Source of the DNA: Propionibacteriaceae bacterium
Lineage (GTDB): Bacteria; Actinomycetota; Actinomycetes; Propionibacteriales; Propionibacteriaceae
Direction: 5' to 3'
DNA: 53,219 nucleotides
NCBI GenBank assembly: GCA_030532825.1
Contig: JAUNKK010000013.1
Span: 1 to 53,219 of the forward strand
How positions within the stretch are numbered: position 1 is the first letter of the stretch; each line of letters opens with the position of its first letter. The position numbers were made by a program, and so were the translations under genes. Positions 1 to 7,933 of this stretch are shown here, piece by piece. The notes under the pieces are model-generated. The model made no database searches and was not told the DNA's origin. It saw nothing but the letters and a program-made list of their open reading frames with translations.

Positions 1-458
1 AGCAGATCGTGGTCGCCCAGGGCGCCGCGGCCGAGGCCCGGCTCGTACAGGGCGCGTCCCACGCGACTCCGAGTGCGTTAGCGATGCGGCTCATCGACAT
101 GTGCACGACCACGAGAGCCTGGAGCGCCCACTCCAGCGCCGTGCGGGTGCGCTTGCACCGCGGCGCCGCCGCGTGGGTAAGGTCCTGACGCCGCACGTGA
201 GCACAGTCAGTGTTACGGCAACGGTGCAGCCGGTCGGCCGCCATCCCGTTGAAGCGTGGGCCAGTGAGCGCACCACACTGTCACGAACAGCTCTCCAGCA
301 ATCAAAGCAATGAAGATGACACCACTGGTCATCATCGAGCACCAGCAAGCAAGAACCGCATTGCTCGGCCCCAGGCGCTGACTGACTGCCTTCCGATCCA
401 GATCGTCCAAGCCGATGAAGGTGGTCAGGTCAGGGTCAGCGAAGGTAGCGTCAACCAC
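1..458 (-). pseudogene. ISL3-family transposase, N-terminal part, frameshifted and cut by window edge
   Basis: The frame opens with GTG at 458 and reads VDATFADPDLTTFIGLDDL, the typical start of actinobacterial ISL3 transposases. Near 345 the similarity jumps to another minus frame, with a degenerate zinc-ribbon region (WCHLHCFDCW) followed by RDSVVRSLAHASTGWRPT, matching the family pattern RD-VVRRLAHEP-GWRPT. Near 165 it jumps again to a frame reading LEWALQALVVVHMSMSRI and LGVAWDA, the family's helix-turn-helix region. Several cysteines of the zinc ribbon are lost. At least two frameshifts make this a non-functional relic. The DDE domain would lie outside the window. Confidence 0.75.
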
Positions 459-589
459 GTTGAGGTCTTCCAGGTGGACGGCGAGGAACCTTCATCCTCG
501 GAAGACCTCGACCTCTACCTACGGACCGAAGCACCCACGCCAGGCCCCTCCCGACAGACCCGGGACCTACTCCCCAACTGGGAGGAGCC
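1..589 (-). mobile_element. ISL3-family insertion sequence remnant (one end)
   Basis: The right-hand end of an ISL3-like element enters the window from the left edge. The outer terminal repeat lies at 567-589; read on the minus strand it starts GGCTCCTCCCAGTTGGGG, the GGCTCTTCC-like start expected for ISL3 ends. Inside it is a decayed minus-strand transposase reading frame (1-458). The other end and any target duplication lie outside the window. The gap 459-566 shows no other gene. Family assignment rests on motif memory, not a search. Confidence 0.72.
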
Positions 590-685
590 AATTTCGTGAT
601 GGGCATGGAGTTCCAGGGGGTTCCTGTGGTACGGTTGAAGCGGCTGCAAAACTGCCGTCGAGGTTGCAAGACAGACGTTATCAAT

Positions 686-690
686 GGAGG
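686..690 (+). promoter_or_regulatory. RBS that sets the start of the TetR-type gene
   Basis: GGAGG lies 5 bases before the ATG at 696. An in-frame ATG at 684 overlaps this Shine-Dalgarno sequence and has none of its own, so 696 is the better start. Between the ISL3 end (589) and the gene I see no convincing -35/-10 pair or clear operator palindrome. Confidence 0.7.
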
Positions 691-695
691 TCAGT

Positions 696-1313
696 ATGAC
701 ATCGATGGAAGTTATGAGGGATTCGGCCATGCGGGTCTTCGGATCCCGTGGTCTTGGTGCTGGACTTGAGGAGGTTGCTGCTGATGCGGGTGTCAGCGTC
801 GAGGATCTTATCTCACAGTTCGGATCGGTCGAAGACCTTCAGAAGGCATGCACTGACTATGTGTTCGAGGTAATCGGGAAGACTCACGGATCCTTGAACC
901 CCCATGAGGATATGTTCCAGCACTTGGCGACTGCGGACGAGTACGAACCCGTCGTTCGCTACCTCGCCATGTGTCTTCGCACGGGTGGTGATCTTGCACA
1001 TCAGGTTGTCGATCAGATGATCGCCGATGCGGAGAAGAATCTTGATCAGCAGGTGAAGCATGGAATCATCGTCGACAGTGCGGATCCCAAGGCGCGGGCT
1101 CGTTATCTGACGCTGAGCCAGGCAGGGGCACTGATTATGGAATTCGCGATCGCGGATCCACAAGCTAGTACTATGGAGATCTGGCAGAACCACGTCGCGA
1201 CAACCACATTGCCTGCTCTGGAACTCTACTCGCACGGAATCCTCACTGATGGCGGCGCGATGCTCAACGACTACAAGAGGACCATGGCTTCGGATGTTCC
1301 CGCTGAGCGGTAG
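696..1313 (+). CDS. TetR/AcrR-type transcriptional regulator
   Basis: This 205-aa protein has the TetR layout: a short helix 1 (MRDSAMRVFGSRGLG), then a helix-turn-helix reading LEEVAADAGVSVEDLISQFG and VEDLQKA at about residues 22-55. That matches the family pattern of an IA..AGVS....Y.HF..K..L segment, although LISQFG is an unusual recognition helix. The remaining roughly 150 residues form a helical ligand domain without a recognisable subfamily. It is the first gene of the plus-strand block and ends 5 bases before the PPTase gene, so it is probably co-transcribed with the biosynthetic genes rather than divergent from them. Its target is unknown: its own promoter or the ABC exporter operon at 50198 are the likely candidates, as TetR proteins often sense the exported product. 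Start chosen from the RBS at 686. Confidence 0.85.
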   Translation: MTSMEVMRDSAMRVFGSRGLGAGLEEVAADAGVSVEDLISQFGSVEDLQKACTDYVFEVIGKTHGSLNPHEDMFQHLATADEYEPVVRYLAMCLRTGGDLAHQVVDQMIADAEKNLDQQVKHGIIVDSADPKARARYLTLSQAGALIMEFAIADPQASTMEIWQNHVATTTLPALELYSHGILTDGGAMLNDYKRTMASDVPAER

Positions 1314-1318
1314 TAGCA

Positions 1319-2047
1319 ATGCTGTCCGGATTTTCCGGGCGCGTTCAGCAGTTGGGCTCCGCAGGTTTGCGGCTGTTTGAATCGCGCGATGATCTTGACG
1401 AGCAACTGTTTCCGGTAGAGCAGGACTATATCCGTCGGGCGGTGCCCAAGCGGTTCCAAGAATTTCAAACCGTGCGAGCGCTAGCGAGGCGGGGATTGGC
1501 GGAACTGGGGCGGGTGCGGCCACCGATGGTGCCGGGTGAACGGGGTGAACCGATTTGGCCTCAAGGCATCATCGGATCCATCACCCACTGCGATGGTTAT
1601 CGTGCTGTCATGGTGTCCACGTCCTGTCAGCTCCGCTCCATAGGCATCGATGCGGAGCCCAACTGTCCCCTTTCGACAGGCGTATTTCACCGTATCTCAT
1701 CGCCTGAAGAACGTGACGAGATACGTTTACTGGCGGAGGCTATTCCTCAGGTCTGCGGGGACAGACTGCTTTTCAGTGCAAAAGAGTCGATCTACAAGAT
1801 GTGGTTTCCCGTGGCGCGGAACATGCTGTGGTTTGATCAGGCGTGCGTGCGTCTTCTTCCAGATGGTTCCTTTGATGCAACGCTCTTGGTTCCCGCGGCT
1901 CGGTCGCCAGGTATTCCGCGGCGTGTCATCGGAAGATGGGACCTGTCTGAAGGAATCCTACGAACGATGGTGGACCTCCCACATGCGTCTATCTGTCCCA
2001 TCGAGGAATTGGCCATGGTGCCTGCGCATCTTCGTGACGAGGGTTGA
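1319..2047 (+). CDS. 4'-phosphopantetheinyl transferase (EntD/Sfp-like)
   Basis: This 242-aa protein would transfer the phosphopantetheine arm from CoA to the serine of carrier proteins, activating the dozen ACP domains encoded downstream. Motifs seen: AVPKRFQEFQTVRALAR at about residues 41-57 (the KR-EF-.GR.-AR pattern of EntD-type enzymes), SITHCDGYRAVMVS at about 89-102 (the SHC/THC motif), GIDAEPNC at about 110-117 with the magnesium-binding Asp/Glu, and FSAKESIYKMWFP at about 158-170 (the KES..K motif). All expected metal- and CoA-binding motifs are present, so it should be active. It begins 5 bases after the regulator's stop, without a strong RBS of its own, which suggests translational coupling. 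A PPTase inside the cluster is common for laterally acquired PKS clusters, since the host enzyme may not modify foreign ACPs. Confidence 0.9.
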   Translation: MLSGFSGRVQQLGSAGLRLFESRDDLDEQLFPVEQDYIRRAVPKRFQEFQTVRALARRGLAELGRVRPPMVPGERGEPIWPQGIIGSITHCDGYRAVMVSTSCQLRSIGIDAEPNCPLSTGVFHRISSPEERDEIRLLAEAIPQVCGDRLLFSAKESIYKMWFPVARNMLWFDQACVRLLPDGSFDATLLVPAARSPGIPRRVIGRWDLSEGILRTMVDLPHASICPIEELAMVPAHLRDEG

Positions 2048-2051
2048 GGAG
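2046..2051 (+). promoter_or_regulatory. RBS that sets the start of the PfaD-type gene
   Basis: GAGGAG lies 7 bases before the ATG at 2059. The reading frame is open back to a TTG at 2044, but that codon overlaps the PPTase stop and has no Shine-Dalgarno sequence, so 2059 is preferred. Confidence 0.65.
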
Positions 2052-2058
2052 TGAACGA

Positions 2059-3486
2059 ATGTCGGTGCGCGCTGAAGATCTCGGTAGTCCTGTATTCCGA
2101 CGTCGATACGGAGTCCGCCTGTCGTACGTCGCGGGATCGATGTATCGTGGCATCTCTTCACCAGAGTTGGTAGCAAAAATGGCGACCAGCGGTTTGCTTT
2201 CCTTCCTCGGGTCCGGTGGTCTCTCGGCGTCGGCGCTCGACCATGCAGTGGCAGAGACGCACAGTCGACTGGGGTGGCGGGGAGGATCTTTCGGTATCAA
2301 CTTGCTCGCCTCCCCATCCTGGCCCAGCCGTGAAAACGAAGTGGTGGATCTGTGCCTGTCTCAAGGCATTGACATTGTCGAGACGTCGGCGTTTGTCAGT
2401 GTCACTCCTCCCATGGTGCGGTATCGCCTGACCGGACTCACCGTAGGCCCGCAGGGTGAGGTAGTCGCGCCTCGACGCATCATGGCCAAGGTGTCCAGAC
2501 CCGAAGTTGCCCGCCTGTTCCTCGGTCCGCCACCGGAACCGATCATTCGGCAGTTGCTCGACGCGCGACGCATAACGGAGGACGAGGCCCGGTTGGCCAG
2601 CCGTGTTTCGATGGCCGACAGCATTACCGTCGAGGCCGACTCCGGAGGGCATACGGATCAACGACCGGCGCTGACTCTCCTGCCGGACATCATCAGACTC
2701 CGGGACAAGGTGCAAACCGGAATTCCGCAGGAACACCGCGTCAGCGTCGGCGCAGCGGGCGGACTTGGAACCCCGTCATCCGTGGCGGCGGTTCTTCTGA
2801 TGGGTGCGGACTACGTGCTCACAGGGAGTGTGAACCAGTGCACGGTTGAGGCAGGAACAAGTGATATCGTCAAGGACATGCTCGAAGAGATGGGAACCGC
2901 CGACACCTCCATCGCTCCAGCTGGCGACATGTTCGAAGAAGGCGCCAAGGTGCAGGTGTTGGGAAAGGGAACTCTGTTCGCCCCACGGGGTCGCAAGTTG
3001 TACGAGCTCTACCAGCGGTACTCGTCGTGGGACGACCTCGTTCGTGATGATCCACGTGCCGCTCACCAGATCCAGGAGAAGTGGCTGGGAAAGAGCTTTG
3101 ACGAAGTGTGGCAGGAGACATGTGCCCGCTATGCCCTCCATCGGATGGATGAGATCGAGCGGGCAGAGCGGCAGCCCCGCACAAAGATGGGGATGGTGTT
3201 CCGGCGCTACTTTTCGCAGTCGAGCCAGTGGGCGCAGGAGGGTGAGGAGAGCCAACGCGTGAACTTTCAGATTCAGTGTGGTCCTGCGCTAGGAGCTTGG
3301 AATGGTTGCGTACGCGGGACGCGGTTGGAGTCGTGGCGCTCGCGACACGTGGACGAGGTGGCCGAGACTCTGATGCAGGGTGCCGCTGAGCATCTCGAAA
3401 TAGCGTTGGGCCGATACCGGCCCGGCAACATGGAGGCGGATTCCTCGAAATCTTCGATCAATGAAAGCACAGGAGGACAGTCATGA
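2059..3486 (+). CDS. PfaD-family trans-acting enoyl reductase
   Basis: This 475-aa flavin-dependent TIM-barrel protein (2-nitropropane dioxygenase/PfaD group) reduces the alpha-beta double bond of ACP-bound enoyl intermediates in trans. Family signatures: an N-terminal FRRRYGVRLSYVAGSMYRGI segment; VSVGAAGGLGTPSSVAAVLL at about residues 232-251; GADYVLTGSVNQCTVEAGTS, the most typical PfaD stretch; then APAGDMFEEGAKVQVLGKGT and LYELYQRYSSWDDL. The length fits stand-alone PfaD proteins. None of the four megasynthases contains an ER domain, so this gene is the only visible source of enoyl reduction. Which module it serves cannot be told from sequence; the modules with DH and KR (M1, M4, M9) are candidates. 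Its last 4 bases overlap the AT gene. Confidence 0.92.
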   Translation: MSVRAEDLGSPVFRRRYGVRLSYVAGSMYRGISSPELVAKMATSGLLSFLGSGGLSASALDHAVAETHSRLGWRGGSFGINLLASPSWPSRENEVVDLCLSQGIDIVETSAFVSVTPPMVRYRLTGLTVGPQGEVVAPRRIMAKVSRPEVARLFLGPPPEPIIRQLLDARRITEDEARLASRVSMADSITVEADSGGHTDQRPALTLLPDIIRLRDKVQTGIPQEHRVSVGAAGGLGTPSSVAAVLLMGADYVLTGSVNQCTVEAGTSDIVKDMLEEMGTADTSIAPAGDMFEEGAKVQVLGKGTLFAPRGRKLYELYQRYSSWDDLVRDDPRAAHQIQEKWLGKSFDEVWQETCARYALHRMDEIERAERQPRTKMGMVFRRYFSQSSQWAQEGEESQRVNFQIQCGPALGAWNGCVRGTRLESWRSRHVDEVAETLMQGAAEHLEIALGRYRPGNMEADSSKSSINESTGGQS

Positions 3487-4367
3487 CCTTGATCCACGTC
3501 TTCCCTGGACAGGGTTCCCAGAGAGTAGGCATGGGTCGTGAAGTGTTTGCCCGCTTCCCGCACCTAGTGACCCAGGCGGAAAAGCAACTGGGGTGGTCTC
3601 TGCGCGATCTCTGTGAGAATGGACCGTCCGAGAAACTCTCCAACACTCGTTACACTCAACCCGCCATCTACGTGGTCAGCGCTTTGAACTATCTCGCCCT
3701 CGTGCGAGACAGCGGCGAGATCCCGACCCTGTTGGCGGGTCATAGTTTGGGTGAGTACACCGCCCTCTTCGCCGGTGGGGCATATGACTTCTTCACGGGC
3801 TTGGAGATCGTCTCGGAACGAGGCCGCCTTATGTCGGAGGCTCCTGCGGGCTCCATGGCGGCGGTCATTGGACTCGACAAGGGGAAAGTCAGCGATGTAT
3901 TGAACCAGAGGATGGGTCAAGCTGGCGTGGAATTGGTTAATTTGAACCTGATCGACCAGGTCGTTATCGCGGGCGCACCGGAAGCGTTGGAAGAAGCGGT
4001 CCCCACCCTTAAAGAGGCAGGAGCGGCGACTGTCGCCCGACTGTCGGTGAGCGGAGCGTTCCATTCCAGCCTCATGAGCGAACCCGCAAAAATATTTCGG
4101 AAATTCCTCGCTGGTTACAGGTTTAACAAGTTAAGGATATCGACTCTTTCCGACATTACCGCCGCGCCACATGAGCAGGCGACGCTGCACGAACTGCTCA
4201 GTCGCCAAATGACGGAGCCGGTGAATTGGACCGGCTGCATGGACCATATGCTCCGCCAGCCCGATCCCGAGATCGTGGACGTCGGGCCAGGCAGGGTCTT
4301 GGCACAGTTGGTGGCCAAGCACAGGGCCGCTTCAGGCAGTCTTGAAGCCCAGGGGGCGAGGCGATGA
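3483..4367 (+). CDS. Free-standing malonyl-CoA:ACP transacylase (trans-AT)
   Basis: This 294-aa FabD-like acyltransferase would load malonyl-CoA onto every extender ACP of the AT-less modules. FPGQGSQRVGMG at residues 7-18 is the oxyanion-hole region; GHSLGEYTALFAGGA around residue 86 carries the catalytic serine; GAFHSSLM near residue 195 holds the catalytic histidine, and the GAFH form goes with malonyl rather than methylmalonyl selection; VDVGPG lies near the C-terminus. AGGAT AGGAGG-type ribosome binding (AGGAGG at 3471-3476) precedes the ATG by 6 bases. It is a single AT, not a fused tandem AT or an AT-ER as in some trans-AT clusters. The start overlaps the end of the pfaD-type gene and its stop overlaps the first PKS gene (ATGA), so the three are translationally coupled. 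Confidence 0.94.
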   Translation: MTLIHVFPGQGSQRVGMGREVFARFPHLVTQAEKQLGWSLRDLCENGPSEKLSNTRYTQPAIYVVSALNYLALVRDSGEIPTLLAGHSLGEYTALFAGGAYDFFTGLEIVSERGRLMSEAPAGSMAAVIGLDKGKVSDVLNQRMGQAGVELVNLNLIDQVVIAGAPEALEEAVPTLKEAGAATVARLSVSGAFHSSLMSEPAKIFRKFLAGYRFNKLRISTLSDITAAPHEQATLHELLSRQMTEPVNWTGCMDHMLRQPDPEIVDVGPGRVLAQLVAKHRAASGSLEAQGARR

Positions 4368-7300
4368 GTTCGGTGGTCGTGTCATCAGAGAGTATCGAGC
4401 AATTTGCGGCGCTGAGTGGTGACCTGAATCCGCTCCATACGAACTTTTCCTATGCCCGTGCTACCCCATTTGGGAGGCCTGTGGCACACGGCGCGTTGGC
4501 TGTCCTCTACTGTCTCGCCCAACTCCCAGAGCGTGACGGCCAGTTGTCACGCCTTGAAGTCTCCTTTTACGAGCCCGTTTTCCCAGAAACCGCATACTCA
4601 TTGGAGATCACGGACGGCGCCGGGAGCGAGCCCGAGCTGGTGCTACGCGACGGTCAGCGACGAGTCTTGGCGGCAACCTGTGAGTTCCGGTTCGGGGGTA
4701 TGCCCTGCGATGCCCGCCCCACTGCGGAGGGCACTACGGTCGGGCGTAGGTCCATCAGTCGGGACCTCGAGCCCACAGACATCGTGAAGGGCATGACCCA
4801 GGCCGGTGTCTACGGCTGCGTTCCGGAGGACGTTTCCGCGCTGATGAGTGCGCTGGGTCTGCACGGGCGTGGTGTTAGCAACTTTCATGTGCAGGCTCTG
4901 GCGTGGTGTAGCTATGGTGTAGGCATGGAGGTTCCTGGAACATCCGCGCTCCTGTCGCGGATCGCAGTGGACCTCTCCGCGGAAGCCCCTGGTGAGGCGG
5001 GCGTGGCGGATGGGTTCTGGGAGGTCGAGGAGCACCATCTCGAGCGTGGAGTTGTCGACCTTCACGGTCAATTGGGGGACACGAGTTGCGGGCGCGTGTG
5101 GGCTGAGGTGGAGGCGAGGGCGTGGGTCCGCCCAAGACTCCCCGAACCGGATGTAGAACTGACCACCGAACTTGTGGGCGAGTCGACCCTGCTAGGGGAC
5201 AAAGTGGCTGTCGTCATCGGAGGCAGTAGGGGCCTTGGTGCCGCGCTGGTGCTTGGTCTCGTGCTACAAGGGGCGACCGTCTATCTGGTGCACAAGTCGA
5301 GCCCGGCTGCAGTCGCCAGGCTGCTGGGAGGTTTGGGATCGCGCAGCACCCAAGTACAGGTGATCGAAGGCGACTGCGCCGATCCGCGATTCTGCAGCGT
5401 CGTGGGGACGAGGATCGCGAACGATCACGGTCGTATCGATATACTCGTGCTCAATGCTGCACCTGCCTTACGTGCGCAGGATCCTGATGTGGAGGCAGGG
5501 CAGCGCCTGGTCAGTTACGTGGATCTGGCGCTGTCCATGGTCACCAGTCCCTTGGCTGCGCTCGGACAGATGGTAGACAGGGCGGCGGGTGCCGTTGTGT
5601 GGGTCTCGAGTTCGGCAGTGACCGAACCCGTTGAGGGCTGGAGCCACTACGTGACGGCGAAGGCGGCGGTGGAGGGACTCGCTCGTTCGGTGAGAACCCG
5701 CTACCCCCACACTCGATCGTTGGTGGTACGACCTCCTCGGCTGCTCACGACGCTCACCTCGTCCGCCCTGGGCGCAGAGGCCGTTCCTCCAGAACGTGTG
5801 GCGGCCAAGGTGGTCCGATGGTTTTGCTCAACCGAAAGGGCCGAAGACGGGATCGCCGTGATGGAGGATTTCTCTGGTTCCGCGGGAGTGCCAGACCCGG
5901 AACCGGCGGAGGGTGGCCACACTGATGTAAGTAGACAGTCCACTCCTGCTATCCAGATCGTGGCCACCTTCACGGCTGATCCTGTGCTGCCTGTGCTCCG
6001 TTGGTGGATGGACAAGCTGGGCCTTGATCTCGAACCACGTCTCAGTCCCTACGCCCAAGTCCTGCAGGAGCTCCTCCTTCCGACAAGTGATATGTCCCGC
6101 AACGCGGGTGGGGTGAACGTGGTCCTGTTGCGCCCCTCGGATTGGCCGGAGAAGAGTCGTACGTCCTTGGTCAAGGATCTTGGGGATGCCGTCCGAGGAG
6201 CTGTGGCTCGTAGTGATGTCCCCCATCTTGTGCTGGTATGTCCTTCTCCTCCGGGGACGGACGGCGTGGAACCAGAAACTGATCGCAGGGTGCTCGAACA
6301 GCTCGGTACACAGCTGGAGGGGATTGCCGGGGCCTATGTGTTCACGACCAATCACTTCGGTCCGCAGTACGTGGGGCGTGAGCACCACGACCACAGCCGG
6401 GATCGTCTGGGTCACTTGCCCTATACGCGAGAGGGTTTTGCCGGGCTAGCGACGATGATTGCCCGCAGCATCAGGGCTCTGCGTAGATCACCCGCCAAGG
6501 TGCTCGTGCTCGATGCAGACAATACCTTGTGGGGCGGGGTATGCAGCGAGGACGGAATAGACGGAGTTCGCGTGGACGAGGAACACCTCGAACTGCAGCG
6601 ATGGGCACTCGAACTCCGAGCTCGTGGCGTTCTGCTCTGTCTGGCCAGCAAGAACCTGGAGCAGGACGTCCACGCGGTGATGGAGCGGCAGGACATGCTG
6701 CTCAGCCCGCACGACTTCGCGGCCGAAAGGGTCAACTGGCTTTCAAAGTCCAGCAATATTCGTGACATGGTCGCTGAATTGGACCTGTCCCTCGACACGG
6801 TGGTCTTTCTTGACGACAACCCGTCTGAGGTTAGCGAGGTAACCGCTCGACTGCCCCAAGTCCTCGGACTGCGTCTGGCCTCCGGATCCGTCGGAGTTCG
6901 AGGCATCATAGACCACACATGGGCATTCGATCAAGTGGAGATCACCTCCGAGGACCGCTGGCGAGCCGATCGATATCAAGAGGCCAGAGTGCGCAAGGAG
7001 TTTCAGGAGTCCTCCCTCGACTTCGCATCCTTCTTGGCCGGGCTACGGCTGCGGATCGACATGCATGAGGCTGCCGAGGCGGATCGTGCGAGGGCGTCTC
7101 AGATGACGTATCGCACCACACAGTTTAACACAACTGGGTTGCGTCTCTCGGTCTCCGAGATTGCCCGCTTGGGGGACCGGGGTGCCTCGTGCTGGGTGGC
7201 CTCTGTCACCGATCGCTTCGGGGACCACGGAACAACCTGTCTCGCCATCACTTCCACATGCCAGGATAGGTTCCTTGTCGAGAACTTTCTGATGAGCTGT

Positions 7301-7933
7301 CGGATGCTCGGCAAGGGTATCGAACACGCCGTGCTGGCACGTCTTGGCAAACTCGCCCTTGAAGCAGGGCTTGGAGTCGTGGAGATTCCTGTCATCCCCA
7401 CCGAGCGCAACCAACCGGTCCGCGACTTCCTGCAGAACGTCGCAGGTCGGCCCGAGCAGGCCACCGGACCTGACGGATCACCTGTTCTTGTGCACCGCCT
7501 TGCGTCGACTAATGCGGCGGCAGTGGAGTTCCAGCCACAGGCCGACACGGTGGCCACAGCAGCCCCGGCCGAGCCGACCCCAACATCGACAACCAGGCCG
7601 AGCGACCGGTTTCTCGGCCTGTCGGACATCCTCTCCGATCTCACGACGTCTAATGCGGTGGCTGATACGGTCGACGGGAAGCAGAACCGGCTTTTTGGTG
7701 ATCGCCCTTTGCGGGCCGACCGCGACTGCACGCGCCAAGTGATTGCTGCCTTTTCCAAAGTGCTACGCCATCCCATGGATGAGTTGGGCCCGTCGACGCG
7801 GTTGGCAGATCTAGGGCTGAACTCCATGCTGCTGGTGGAGCTCACGGTGGAGCTCGAGCGTTCCAATGGCCGACTTCCGTCGACTCTGCTCTATGAGAGT
7901 GAGACCCTTGCCGATGTGGCGCAGGCCGTCTCG
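4364..7933 (+). other. Loading module: MaoC hydratase - SDR - FkbH - ACP
   Basis: FkbH-like domains of the HAD superfamily take the acyl group of 1,3-bisphosphoglycerate, remove phosphate and put glyceryl on an ACP. The HAD nucleophile motif DADNTL (Asp717, Asp719) is intact, and Cys727 in GGVC is the likely acyl-carrying cysteine. The ACP motif LGLNSMLL (Ser1154) follows. Upstream sit a MaoC-type hydratase with its Asp/His pair and an SDR with a Ser-Tyr-Lys set (VSSS, Tyr429, Lys433). Together these could dehydrate glyceryl-ACP and reduce the resulting pyruvyl group to lactyl, a logic proposed for bryostatin loading (BryA). That function is inference; glycerate might be kept instead. A stand-alone style MaoC and SDR fused before FkbH is not an arrangement I recognise. 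Confidence 0.8.

Noticed and set aside
101-599. Small plus-strand frames in the left 600 bases
   Set aside because: They are antisense shadows of the ISL3 transposase relic.
684-695. Earlier ATG for the TetR-type gene
   Set aside because: It overlaps the GGAGG that serves the ATG at 696.
813-1523. Minus-strand open frame across the TetR-type and PPTase genes
   Set aside because: No domain, no RBS, and it opposes two well-supported genes.
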